A program made the position numbers and the translations under genes. Source: Lachnospiraceae bacterium UBA3711 (GTDB lineage: Bacteria; Bacillota; Clostridia; Lachnospirales; Lachnospiraceae). Taken from it: a stretch of 8,931 bases of DNA. The DNA lies in NCBI GenBank assembly GCA_002371345.1, contig DFHY01000017.1, positions 10,236-19,166 of the forward strand. Reading direction: 5' to 3'. The notes beneath the pieces are model-generated. The model saw only the letters and a list, made by a program, of their open reading frames with translations. It searched no databases and was not told where the DNA came from. The stretch's first letter is position 1. Each line of letters opens with the position of its first letter. Below, piece after piece: positions 1 to 6,230 of this stretch.

Positions 1-13
1 GACAGTCTTCCAG

Positions 14-2173
14 TCATTGCGAGTCAGTGAGCTGGCTGTAAACTTTAGTTCCGAAGGCGGAAAGCTCAATCTCTCCCTCGGCGGTGAGGCCGGTATCCAT
101 ATCAGAAAGTGCTTTATTCAGGTATATTTTCTGCGTTTCCCACGAGTAGTTCAGAATGAAGAGGTACTGTATGCCGTCCTTCTCGCGGACGACAAGCTCG
201 CAGGCTTCAGGCAGGCTGACGAGATCCTTCCATGGTGACAGAACGCCCGCGTATTCGAGGAACTGACAGACGTTATCATATGTAAATGTGCCTCCGAAGT
301 GCAGTACTCTGCCTTCTTTGCATTTTCTCTCAATAAGAGCGGCGCATCCCCTATAGTAATCATTGTCATACACGGCAAGTACATTTGCATCAGGAGCATC
401 TGCATCCAGAATATCGCTGAAGATGCCTGTCGGGATACTGCTGCCATTCCAAGGAATGCTGTGCGGAGCATCTGCAGATCCCATGCTGCCGTTCCAGGTC
501 ATGTTGTGCGGAGCATCTGCAGATCCCTTGCTGCCATTCCAGGTCATGCTCTGCGGAGCGTCTGCCGGACTGATGAAGGTGAATTCTCTGACGGTGGTTC
601 CGGTGAGTGGTCGAAGGAGGCCGGGCATCGGCTGCATGACGCATTTCCCCGAGATATCCTTCTGGCCGGCGCGCGCGCCGATCACAAGCGTTCCTCCCAT
701 TTCCACATATTTCTTCAGGAGGTCTGCTCTCTTCTGTGTCAGAATAAGCGGATGTGGATAGATCAGGAGCGGATAGCCGCACAATTCTTCGACATCAGTA
801 TCTTCAAGAAGAAATACCTCGTCCATGGGAGTGTGGGTCAGCTGAGATACGCGGAAGATTTCATCCGTGCTCATTTTTTCCAGTCTGTGATGCCACACGT
901 CAACATCGCTGTCCCAGATATTGTCGTAGTCTCTCACAAGACCGAACGCGGCCTTGAATCCGGCGCCGGCCATGGGAGCGATCGCCTGGATGCGCTTATG
1001 GATCTTTCTGACTTCCGCGAGCTTGCGGTTGTCGCGGTTGTCATAATCCAGGATTCCGTGCCAGTAGATCTCGGTTCCGAATGTGCAGGTTCTCCAACGG
1101 AAGAAGCTGATGAAGTCCGCACCGTGCGCGATAGACTGCATGGCCCAGAGCATCATCTGGCCGGGCTTCGGGGCGGGTGCTTCCATCCGGGTGTTCCAGC
1201 CGTTTGCGCCTGACTGCTGTTCCATAATACCGAAATGCGGGCAGATGGACCTTACCTCGGTCAGGTTTCTGCTCCACCTGCGGTCATTCAGATTCCCGGG
1301 AGCCAGCGGATCCGCGTCCAGACAATATGCGAAATTCGGATAGGAATCGTAGGTATAGACGTCAAGCGCCTCGTCCGTCATGCGATGATTGTCCAGCTTG
1401 TCGAACATGCCGTTGGTCGTGATGAAGTCTCCCGGCTTCAGGTATTTTCTCAGTATGTCGCTCTGCATGCGGCAGAAGCTGATCGCGCTCTCAGATACGA
1501 AACGGTGGTAGTCCAGCATCTCGTGAGGGTTGGTGGAGTTGTGGATGGTCGGTCTCGGCACGTGAATCTCTTCCCAGCCGGTGTAGGTCTGGTTCCAGAA
1601 CACCGTACCCCATGCCTCGTTCAACGCATCCAGGGTTTTATACCTTTCTTTCAGGAAAATGCGAAACGCCGCAGAGTCGCTCTCCGAATAGAAATCGCTG
1701 GTCTCGCAGTTCAGTTCATTGTCGATCTGCCATCCGATAACGGCCAGATGCTTCGCGTAGTGCGCGCCAAGCTTATCGACGATTCTGGCAGTCAGCTCAC
1801 GGTACTTCGGAGAATTATAGTTATAGTGTCTCCTCATGCCGTGCCTGTAGAGGACGCCGTCAATGCTTGCGTTCAGGACCTCAGGATACTTCTCCGTCAG
1901 CCAGGCGGGCGGGGTAGCGGAGGGCGTTCCGAAGATCACCTTCATTCCGAATCTGTGAGCGACCTCAAGGAATTCATCAAAAAACTCATAGGTAAATGTG
2001 CCTTCCTCAGGCTCGACCTTGCTCCAGGAGAATTCCGCGATCCGGACAGTCCCGATACCGGCGTCGAGCATGCGTTTCATATCATCTTCCCAGAGTTCTC
2101 TGTCCCAGTGCTCGGGATAATAGCATGTGCCAAGGTTTAGCGTGCTCCAGGCATAGTTCTGCTTTTTTCTCAT
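14..2173 (-). CDS. Beta-galactosidase, glycoside hydrolase family 42
   Basis: This is a complete 719-residue GH42 enzyme, expected to hydrolyse terminal beta-galactosides with retention of configuration in the cytoplasm; no signal peptide is seen. Numbering from the ATG at 2173, the N-terminal TIM barrel (about 10-395) opens with YYPEHW (18-23). The acid/base glutamate is E153 in WQIDNE and the nucleophile is E318 in IMEQQSG. A trimerisation-type middle domain (about 400-640) and a small C-terminal beta domain follow. The cysteine zinc cluster of some thermophilic GH42 enzymes is absent: NYN stands where a Cys occurs. I prefer the ATG at 2173 because AAAGGA lies 8-9 nt upstream and family homology starts shortly after it. 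An in-frame TTG at 2284 would add 37 unrelated residues and sits only about 10 nt after the predicted transcription start. Residues about 534-578 are a 15-residue tandem repeat inserted in the middle domain. The natural substrate (lactose, galacto-oligosaccharide or plant galactan) cannot be told from sequence. Confidence 0.95.
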   Translation of the reverse strand: MRKKQNYAWSTLNLGTCYYPEHWDRELWEDDMKRMLDAGIGTVRIAEFSWSKVEPEEGTFTYEFFDEFLEVAHRFGMKVIFGTPSATPPAWLTEKYPEVLNASIDGVLYRHGMRRHYNYNSPKYRELTARIVDKLGAHYAKHLAVIGWQIDNELNCETSDFYSESDSAAFRIFLKERYKTLDALNEAWGTVFWNQTYTGWEEIHVPRPTIHNSTNPHEMLDYHRFVSESAISFCRMQSDILRKYLKPGDFITTNGMFDKLDNHRMTDEALDVYTYDSYPNFAYCLDADPLAPGNLNDRRWSRNLTEVRSICPHFGIMEQQSGANGWNTRMEAPAPKPGQMMLWAMQSIAHGADFISFFRWRTCTFGTEIYWHGILDYDNRDNRKLAEVRKIHKRIQAIAPMAGAGFKAAFGLVRDYDNIWDSDVDVWHHRLEKMSTDEIFRVSQLTHTPMDEVFLLEDTDVEELCGYPLLIYPHPLILTQKRADLLKKYVEMGGTLVIGARAGQKDISGKCVMQPMPGLLRPLTGTTVREFTFISPADAPQSMTWNGSKGSADAPHNMTWNGSMGSADAPHSIPWNGSSIPTGIFSDILDADAPDANVLAVYDNDYYRGCAALIERKCKEGRVLHFGGTFTYDNVCQFLEYAGVLSPWKDLVSLPEACELVVREKDGIQYLFILNYSWETQKIYLNKALSDMDTGLTAEGEIELSAFGTKVYSQLTDSQ
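439..573. repeat. Three-copy 45-bp tandem repeat inside the GH42 gene
   Basis: Three in-frame 45-bp units (439-483, 484-528, 529-573) encode successive 15-residue copies of the pattern ADAPHxMTWNGSxGS on the minus strand. The copies differ at a few positions, and a fourth, decayed ADAP follows in the protein. The unit length is a multiple of three, so gain or loss of copies would keep the reading frame. It lies in the middle domain of the galactosidase, probably as a surface loop. Confidence 0.9.
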
Positions 2174-2301
2174 GACGTTATTCCTTTTTCTGTATATGAA
2201 GATATTAATGTTGGAACCATCTTTTGAATTCCGTTCCGAAGACAATTTATATTCGATCACTGGGTTATTCCTATTCTCAGACAAATCCTGATGATAGTGA
2301 G

Positions 2302-2330
2302 ATTATATCTGTTCATGCGGAGGCGCTCAA
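2302..2330 (-). promoter_or_regulatory. Predicted sigma-A promoter of the GH42 gene
   Basis: Read on the minus strand, TTGAGC (2330-2325) and a perfect TATAAT (2307-2302) are separated by exactly 17 nt. Transcription would start near 2295 and give a leader of about 120 nt before the ATG at 2173. This supports the ATG over the TTG at 2284. The promoter lies at the edge of the degraded region that follows. Confidence 0.6.
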
Positions 2331-2368
2331 GAAACATTTCAGAGGCTGTCAACAATCATTGACACGAT

Positions 2369-2572
2369 CGAGACCTGACTGAACTGTCTGCAAACATCCA
2401 TGATCTTCTGTACAGGGGAGTGAAAAAGAGGCTGGATTCCGACACTCCTGTGGGCTTTCTCCTCTCAGGCGGCCTCGATTCCTCCCTGGTATGCGGCATT
2501 GCGGCGGCTTTATCTGAGAAACCGCTTGAGACATGGGCCATTCTACAGATCCAGCATTCATACAGAATGTAG
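2369..2572 (+). pseudogene. asnB: Asparagine synthase (glutamine-hydrolysing) internal fragment
   Basis: An open stretch on the plus strand encodes the start of the AsnB synthetase domain: DLTELSANIHDLLYRGVKKR, then LDSDTPVGFLLSGGLDSS, then LVCGIAAALSEKPLETWAI. SGGLDS is the PP-loop that binds ATP in this family. An intact AsnB is over 500 residues. Here the N-terminal glutaminase half is missing (an in-frame stop lies at 2360-2362), and similarity ends near 2542, where the frame runs on into unrelated sequence to a stop at 2570-2572. No start codon or ribosome binding site is evident. I read it as a non-functional remnant left by deletion or recombination. Identification of the family is firm from the PP-loop and its flanks; the cause of the decay is inferred. 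Confidence 0.8.
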
Positions 2573-2712
2573 TTAATAAGTCTGTTGGAAAGAAGAAGAC
2601 GCAGATTGTACTGAAGCTTCAGAAGAAAATGACATATTACATTCGTGCTCGGTACGTCGGCGCCGACGGAGTATCAGCTTGGAGCAAGGTAAAGAAAGTT
2701 AAAACCAAATAA
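2533..2712 (+). pseudogene. C-terminal fragment of a FnIII-like surface protein
   Basis: A 59-codon open frame, shifted relative to the asnB remnant and overlapping its end, finishes with KKMTYYIRARYVGADGVSAW then SKVKKVKTK and a TAA at 2710-2712. The pattern TYY(I/V)RxR ... G ... SxWSKxKKVKxK is typical of the last strands of fibronectin type III-like repeats at the C-terminus of clostridial cell-surface and adhesin proteins. Only the end of one such domain is present. The ATG at 2533 has no ribosome binding site and lies in asnB-like sequence, so it is probably fortuitous. A terminator-like palindrome follows 4 nt after the stop, as expected of a true gene 3' end. It is most likely an orphan 3' end whose body has been lost. 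Confidence 0.6.
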
Positions 2713-2716
2713 CCAT

Positions 2717-2746
2717 AATCAGGAGGAGCTGCAGCTCCTCCTGATT
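2717..2746. terminator. Perfect 30-bp palindrome, likely bidirectional terminator
   Basis: Positions 2717-2731 and 2732-2746 are exact reverse complements (15-bp arms, GC-rich, centred on GCTGCAGC). It lies 4 nt after the stop of the FnIII-like fragment on the plus strand and about 54 nt beyond the stop of the ATPase gene on the minus strand. Minus-strand sequence after it is T-rich (TTATTTGGTTTT); the plus-strand side lacks a U-run. It could end both convergent transcripts, and would do so better for the ATPase. Confidence 0.6.
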
Positions 2747-2799
2747 CAGTCTGCGGAAGCGTTATTTATCTAAGGATTCATTACTGATCAAAAAGGGGA

Positions 2800-4128
2800 C
2801 TACAGGTCTTCCTCTGCATCGCGTATGCAGAAGACAGCATACAGCGGAACGGATTTGATATTGTTCTCCAGACCGAAATTCTTCTCGGAGATCCGAATGG
2901 AATAAGCCGGCTTAAACAGTCTGGTATATTCATTCAGGCTGGCGGCGGTGACATGCTCTCCGCTTTTCACTTCTATGGGGATTAATTTGCTTTTCAGGGA
3001 GATCACAAAGTCAACCTCACTGGTGCCTTTGTCATTTCTCCAGAAATACGGCTTAAATCCGGCGCTGACAAGCTGGGTATTCACATAGTTTTCTGTCATG
3101 CCTCCTTTGAAGTCTGCAAGCTCTTCCTCCATGAAGAAAATGTCCTCAGCCCGAATATCCTTCTGCGCGGCGAGAAGCCCCATGTCAGAAAGATATATTT
3201 TGAAATCATTTATATCCTTGTAGTTTTCCAACGGCTTTATGATCTGCTCAGCCCGGTAGACCCTGGACATGAGACCGGAAGAAACCAGCCACTCAATGGC
3301 GTTTTCATACTCGGCAGCCCTGGCACCGGTCTTGATGAGCTTGTACTTGAAACGGGTGTTCTTCTTGGAAAGCTGTACGGCGACCGTACCATATGTAAGG
3401 CGGGTCTTTTTGATCTCATTTGAGCTTTCCTGATACTTGCTCATGTCATCCAGATAATCCATCTGAATCGTATCAAGCACATGCCGTACCTGAGTGTAGT
3501 CGTGAGTATCGATAAAACGGGCTGCTGCCTCCGGCATACCGCCGACGGCAAGGTACTGCCGATATAGTTTAAGTCCGGCTTCATGAAGTGCCTGAGGCAT
3601 TGGATTGTTATCTTCAAAGCAGTTACGGATCCGTTCCACAAGGTTATTTTCGCCAAGAGCAAGAAGAAATTCTTCCATATCCATAGGATGCATTGTGCAG
3701 CGGTCAACCTTTCCCACGGGGAAAGCATATTTCTCCCGATTGACGGCAACCCCCAAAAGGCTTCCGGCAGCAATCACATGATACTCCGGTGCTTCTTCAC
3801 AGAAGTATTTCAGAGAAGTGACAGCCCGTTCACAGAGCTGGATTTCATCGAAAACAATAAGTGTATTGCCTCTGGTAATGGTCTGCCCGCTGATGTGGGA
3901 CAGGATAGGCAGAAGGTATGAAGGGCTGATGTTTTCATTGAAAGTCGCAGCAAGCGATTCACTGGTCTGAAAATTAAAATAAGCCACATTATCGTAGTGC
4001 TGACGTCCAAACTCAAGTATGGCGTAGGTCTTTCCGACCTGACGGGCACCCTGAATGATCAGCGGCTTTCTGTATTTGCTGTCTTTCCACTGCTTAAGAT
4101 ATTCGGAAACCTTTCGGTACATATACAT
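2800..4128 (-). CDS. AAA+ ATPase with DUF4143 domain
   Basis: This is a complete 442-residue member of the AAA_14/DUF4143 ATPase family common in anaerobic bacteria and archaea; its cellular role is not established. The N-terminal P-loop domain has Walker A GARQVGKT (27-34), Walker B TLIVFDEIQ (89-97, D94/E95) and a sensor-like AAGSLLG (120-126). The C-terminal DUF4143 region (about 200-390) ends with SEVDFVI (370-376) and PIEVKSG (384-390). D373 and E386-x-K388 resemble a PD-(D/E)xK nuclease-type core, with E346 as a possible extra ligand. No membrane segment or signal peptide is seen. The ATG at 4128 is preceded by GGAGG at 7 nt spacing. It stands alone with its own promoter, and its codons look more AT-rich than those of the neighbouring GH42 and MFS genes, which fits the patchy, mobile distribution of the family. 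Family membership is firm; a defence or toxin-antitoxin role would be speculation. Confidence 0.94.
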   Translation of the reverse strand: MYMYRKVSEYLKQWKDSKYRKPLIIQGARQVGKTYAILEFGRQHYDNVAYFNFQTSESLAATFNENISPSYLLPILSHISGQTITRGNTLIVFDEIQLCERAVTSLKYFCEEAPEYHVIAAGSLLGVAVNREKYAFPVGKVDRCTMHPMDMEEFLLALGENNLVERIRNCFEDNNPMPQALHEAGLKLYRQYLAVGGMPEAAARFIDTHDYTQVRHVLDTIQMDYLDDMSKYQESSNEIKKTRLTYGTVAVQLSKKNTRFKYKLIKTGARAAEYENAIEWLVSSGLMSRVYRAEQIIKPLENYKDINDFKIYLSDMGLLAAQKDIRAEDIFFMEEELADFKGGMTENYVNTQLVSAGFKPYFWRNDKGTSEVDFVISLKSKLIPIEVKSGEHVTAASLNEYTRLFKPAYSIRISEKNFGLENNIKSVPLYAVFCIRDAEEDL

Positions 4129-4175
4129 GGCGTATCCTCCCGGGATAAACCTCGAATGGAATTCTGTACGGATTC

Positions 4176-4204
4176 ATCATATCATAAATGGGAATATTGT
4201 GTAA
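4176..4204 (-). promoter_or_regulatory. Predicted promoter of the DUF4143 ATPase gene
   Basis: On the minus strand TTACAC (4204-4199) and TATGAT (4181-4176) are separated by 17 nt, and the -10 is preceded by TGA, an extended -10 feature. The start would be near 4169, about 40 nt upstream of the ATG, with GGAGG in between. Confidence 0.55.
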
Positions 4205-4336
4205 GATTAGCATGTAAAATAACATAGAATTCCTAAGATTATTGATGAATATTAACACAGTTTTCCAACCGCGAAAGAACCCCGGCATTTGGCAAGTATT
4301 ATGATGATGTAAACGTCAAATTATATCGTAATCGAC

Positions 4337-4364
4337 TTTTGGCGGGTTAATCATGTGATATAAT
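4337..4364 (+). promoter_or_regulatory. Predicted extended -10 promoter of the DUF3842 gene
   Basis: A perfect TATAAT (4359-4364) is preceded directly by TGA, giving an extended -10. A weak -35 (TTTTGG, 4337-4342) lies 16 nt upstream. Transcription would start near 4371, about 30 nt before the preferred start codon. It diverges from the ATPase promoter. Confidence 0.5.
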
Positions 4365-4400
4365 CGCATAAGAATGGCACGTGGCTGTTGGAGGTGTATG

Positions 4401-4829
4401 ATGCATAGGATGTATACGGTGATGGTAGTGGACGCACAGGGGGGCGGGCTTGGAAGGCAGCTGATCATCAGCATAAGAAAGGAACTTCCGGATGTGCATA
4501 TCATTGCGGTTGGTACAAACTGTGCAGCAACGACCAACATGCTTAAGGCTGGCGCTGATGAGGCGGCAACAGGCGAGAACTCGGTCATAGTAGCCGGGAA
4601 AAAGGCAGATGTGATTATTGGACCGATCGGTATGGTAATAGCGGATGCCATGCTTGGAGAGATCACGCCAATAATCGCGAAGGCTGTTGCGCAGGCTGAT
4701 GCGAAAAGAATACTGATACCATTCAGCAGCTGTGACAATTATATTGCCGGAGTATCTGATTTTTCGATGAGTGTCTTAATAGAAGATGCGGTTCGTCAGT
4801 TAAAAAAACACTTGACAGGCATTACCTGA
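4401..4829 (+). CDS. DUF3842 family protein, function unknown
   Basis: This is a small soluble protein of 142 residues from the preferred ATG. The N-terminus MVVDAQGGGLGRQLI is a beta strand followed by a glycine-rich loop and helix, as in Rossmann-like nucleotide-binding folds. Further on, GTNCAATTNMLKAGADEAATGENS and a hydrophobic stretch with GPIGMVIADAMLGEITP match the general pattern of DUF3842, a short uncharacterised family of Firmicutes. I recognise the family by overall sequence, not by function. The frame is open from an ATG at 4374, but GGAGG (4390-4394) can only serve ATGs at 4398, 4401 or 4410. The one at 4401 has the best spacing (6 nt). The conserved region begins at the 4410 ATG or just after it. 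A strong hairpin with a T-run begins about 90 nt after its stop and precedes two small membrane-protein genes on the same strand. Two cysteines near the middle and end (NCAAT, SSCDN) are visible, but no metal site can be claimed. Confidence 0.85.
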   Translation: MHRMYTVMVVDAQGGGLGRQLIISIRKELPDVHIIAVGTNCAATTNMLKAGADEAATGENSVIVAGKKADVIIGPIGMVIADAMLGEITPIIAKAVAQADAKRILIPFSSCDNYIAGVSDFSMSVLIEDAVRQLKKHLTGIT

Positions 4830-4917
4830 ATGAGACATAGTTGAGTTGGAGAACAGAAGTTTTCCGGCAGCTGTGCAGAAGCGCAGGATAAACATTTGTT
4901 TAAGATATGTCATGAAG

Positions 4918-4956
4918 ACGTACATTTCCCCAGAAAGGGGAGGTGTGCGTTTTTTT
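4918..4956 (+). terminator. Intrinsic terminator or attenuator
   Basis: A 14-bp stem (4918-4931 with 4937-4950, about four G-U pairs, GC-rich at the loop end, loop AGAAA) runs directly into seven T residues (4950-4956). This is a textbook intrinsic terminator on the plus strand. It may simply end the DUF3842 transcript, or act as an attenuator for the membrane-protein genes that begin about 60 nt later. A smaller hairpin (CTGTGC, loop AGAA, GCGCAG; 4871-4886) lies upstream of it. Confidence 0.8.
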
Positions 4957-5018
4957 GGCTGAAGGAAGCCGGTACTTAAAAGTGTCGGTTTCAGAAAGAA
5001 GAAAGGAGTGTAAACAAG

Positions 5019-5420
5019 ATGGCATGTTTCTTAGTATCTGCGGCAGAAGCAGCGGTCATAACCGCAGTAGAGAAAGCAGAGGAGAAAAAAGAGTTAAAAG
5101 CATCAGAAAGTAATACAGAGATTGCGGAAAAGGTTACGATTCCAATGAGCCGAAAGCTTAAGTGGCTTACTTATATGCTGTGGGGCGGGGTCGTTCTTCT
5201 TGCATTTGAGCACATCTGGCATGGAGAGGTGGTTCCGTGGTTCCCCTTCCTGACAGCCATGTCCAATCCGGGCGACGCGGCGGAGATGTTTCATGAAATG
5301 GCGACAGTAGGTGTGGCAATGGCTGCTCTTATAACAGCTGTCTGGATAGGAATGTGCGTAGCAGCGGATCTGATCGTAAAACGTTCGGTTCAGACAGCCG
5401 TTCAGAAAACAACGATGTAA
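5019..5420 (+). CDS. Small membrane protein, first gene of a two-gene unit
   Basis: A 133-residue protein of unknown function. The N-terminus (ACFLVSAAEAAVITAV) is hydrophobic and may be a membrane-inserted or signal-like helix. A charged, Lys/Glu-rich stretch follows (18-48), then a transmembrane segment (about 49-66), a loop with EHIWHGEVVPWFPF (64-77), and a second strong transmembrane segment (about 96-119) ending in basic residues. The loop between the helices carries several His, Glu and Trp residues, and FHEM (91-94) stands just before the last helix; such residues could bind a metal or protons, but this is only suggestive. AAGGAG lies 10 nt upstream of the ATG. The next gene starts 12 nt after the stop and is also a small membrane protein, so the two probably act as a pair. 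I do not recognise a named family. Confidence 0.75.
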   Translation: MACFLVSAAEAAVITAVEKAEEKKELKASESNTEIAEKVTIPMSRKLKWLTYMLWGGVVLLAFEHIWHGEVVPWFPFLTAMSNPGDAAEMFHEMATVGVAMAALITAVWIGMCVAADLIVKRSVQTAVQKTTM

Positions 5421-5432
5421 GGAGGCAGCCAA

Positions 5433-5747
5433 ATGACACTGCTAATTACCGTATTTGCGGCTGTTATTGTTACAGTGGTATGGTATAACCGCAAAGACGA
5501 CAGCATGAAGCTTGGAATCCTGCTTTTCATGTTCTGGGGCGCATCCCTCATGTGGCTTATCGATGCGATATTTGAATACGCTGAATTAAAAGCGGAATAC
5601 TTCACGCCGGCTATCGGGGATATGATAAATGATGCGTTCCTTGGCTTATCAGTAGTAGCGCTCGGGCTTGTTATCTGGGTTGTAAGGCTGTTGATCACCG
5701 ATCCAAAGGGATCCGTTCGTGCAGCGTTAAGTAAAAAGAATAAATAA
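5433..5747 (+). CDS. Small three-helix membrane protein, partner of the upstream gene
   Basis: A 104-residue protein of unknown function with three predicted transmembrane segments: 2-18, 26-47 and 66-88. The middle helix and the loop after it hold several acidic residues (D44, E48, E51, E55, D64, D67), which is unusual so close to the membrane and could mark an ion or proton path or an interface with the partner protein. The C-terminus is basic (KKNK). GGAGG begins immediately after the stop codon of the upstream gene with 7 nt to the ATG, so the two are almost certainly translated from one mRNA. A strong terminator starts 4 nt after the stop and ends the operon. I do not recognise a characterised homologue. 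Confidence 0.75.
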   Translation: MTLLITVFAAVIVTVVWYNRKDDSMKLGILLFMFWGASLMWLIDAIFEYAELKAEYFTPAIGDMINDAFLGLSVVALGLVIWVVRLLITDPKGSVRAALSKKNK

Positions 5748-5750
5748 GAA

Positions 5751-5800
5751 AACCGGCATAGGTAATCTCGGGGACTTCGATTGCCTATGCCGGTTCATTT
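5751..5800 (+). terminator. Intrinsic terminator of the small membrane-protein operon
   Basis: A 17-bp stem (5751-5767 with 5779-5795, one G-T mismatch, 11-nt loop) begins just after the stop at 5747 and is followed by CATTTCTT. Position and length fit termination of the two-gene unit. Confidence 0.8.
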
Positions 5801-5802
5801 CT

Positions 5803-5819
5803 TATAGGCGCAGCCTATA
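5803..5819. other. Short hairpin TATAGGC/GCCTATA
   Basis: An exact 7-bp inverted repeat (5803-5809 and 5813-5819) with a GCA loop sits right after the operon terminator. It could be a second termination element or part of a minus-strand terminator. No function can be assigned. Confidence 0.35.
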
Positions 5820-5852
5820 GCCAGCCCTTGAAAACAGGAATAGCAGGGTTTG

Positions 5853-5881
5853 TTGACTTTTGAGGCGGGTTTGGTTATAAA
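5853..5881 (+). promoter_or_regulatory. Consensus-like promoter of an unannotated transcript
   Basis: TTGACT (5853-5858) and TATAAA (5876-5881) are separated by exactly 17 nt. Each hexamer differs from the sigma-A consensus by one base. Transcription would begin near 5888. No conventional gene follows for about 490 nt, so the promoter argues for an RNA or mini-ORF transcript. Confidence 0.65.
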
Positions 5882-6079
5882 CAGGCATAACATATTAATC
5901 AGGTAGGTTGAAGGTGAAAATAGATACACAGGGTCAATGCCATTAACTTAAAAGTCTGAATGTCATGTCCGATACATCGAAACAAACGCCACACGCGCAG
6001 CGTTTGAGGCGCCCGTGCAGGGGAGTCGGCAGACTGAAAGGCATAGGTTACGGGGCATGAAAGGAGGCAGGTGGGGAAT

Positions 6080-6136
6080 ATGAATAGCGCTGCTCTCGCG
6101 ATACTTCTGAACGCACTGCTGAAGCTGGCTGAGTAA
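6080..6136 (+). CDS. Candidate 18-residue hydrophobic peptide
   Basis: The frame encodes MNSAALAILLNALLKLAE and ends in TAA. AAAGGAGG lies upstream with 12 nt spacing (long), and a nearer GGGGA also precedes the ATG. The peptide is rich in Leu and Ala, with one Lys and one Glu near its end, so it could be a short amphipathic or membrane helix. An 8-codon frame from the ATG at 6057 would end at a stop overlapping this start codon. No homologue is recognised. It could be a leader peptide, a small membrane peptide, or chance. Confidence 0.4.
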   Translation: MNSAALAILLNALLKLAE

Positions 6137-6178
6137 AAGTCGGTTTATTACAGCCGTGCCGATTAACGTGTGAGGACT

Positions 6179-6198
6179 CGTAAAACTGCTGTTTTACG
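6179..6198 (+). other. Exact 8-bp hairpin in the 5888-6251 transcript
   Basis: CGTAAAAC and GTTTTACG are exact reverse complements around the tetraloop TGCT. It lies between the mini-ORF and the terminator and is not followed by a T-run, so it is probably a structural element of the RNA. Confidence 0.55.
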
Positions 6199-6230
6199 GG
6201 CTGCAGAATATAACTGAAGAGATTTATTTT

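Noticed and set aside
299..1213. Long plus-strand open frame opposite the GH42 gene
   Set aside because: Its translation shows no family features, and it lies entirely opposite a clear GH42 enzyme with catalytic motifs.
1235..2140. Second long plus-strand open frame opposite the GH42 gene
   Set aside because: Shadow of the GH42 coding strand; no ribosome binding site or recognisable domain.
2174..2284. TTG start at 2284 extending GH42 by 37 residues
   Set aside because: The added residues are unlike GH42 N-termini, the predicted transcription start leaves no room for a proper ribosome binding site, and the ATG at 2173 has a good one.
2344..2380. Additional asnB-like piece reading IIDTIET followed by a stop
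   Set aside because: It resembles a part of AsnB found downstream of the PP-loop, so its order would be wrong; the stretch is too short to claim.
4374..4400. Earlier start for the DUF3842 protein
   Set aside because: The ribosome binding site at 4390-4394 lies inside this extension, and the predicted transcription start is almost at the 4374 codon.
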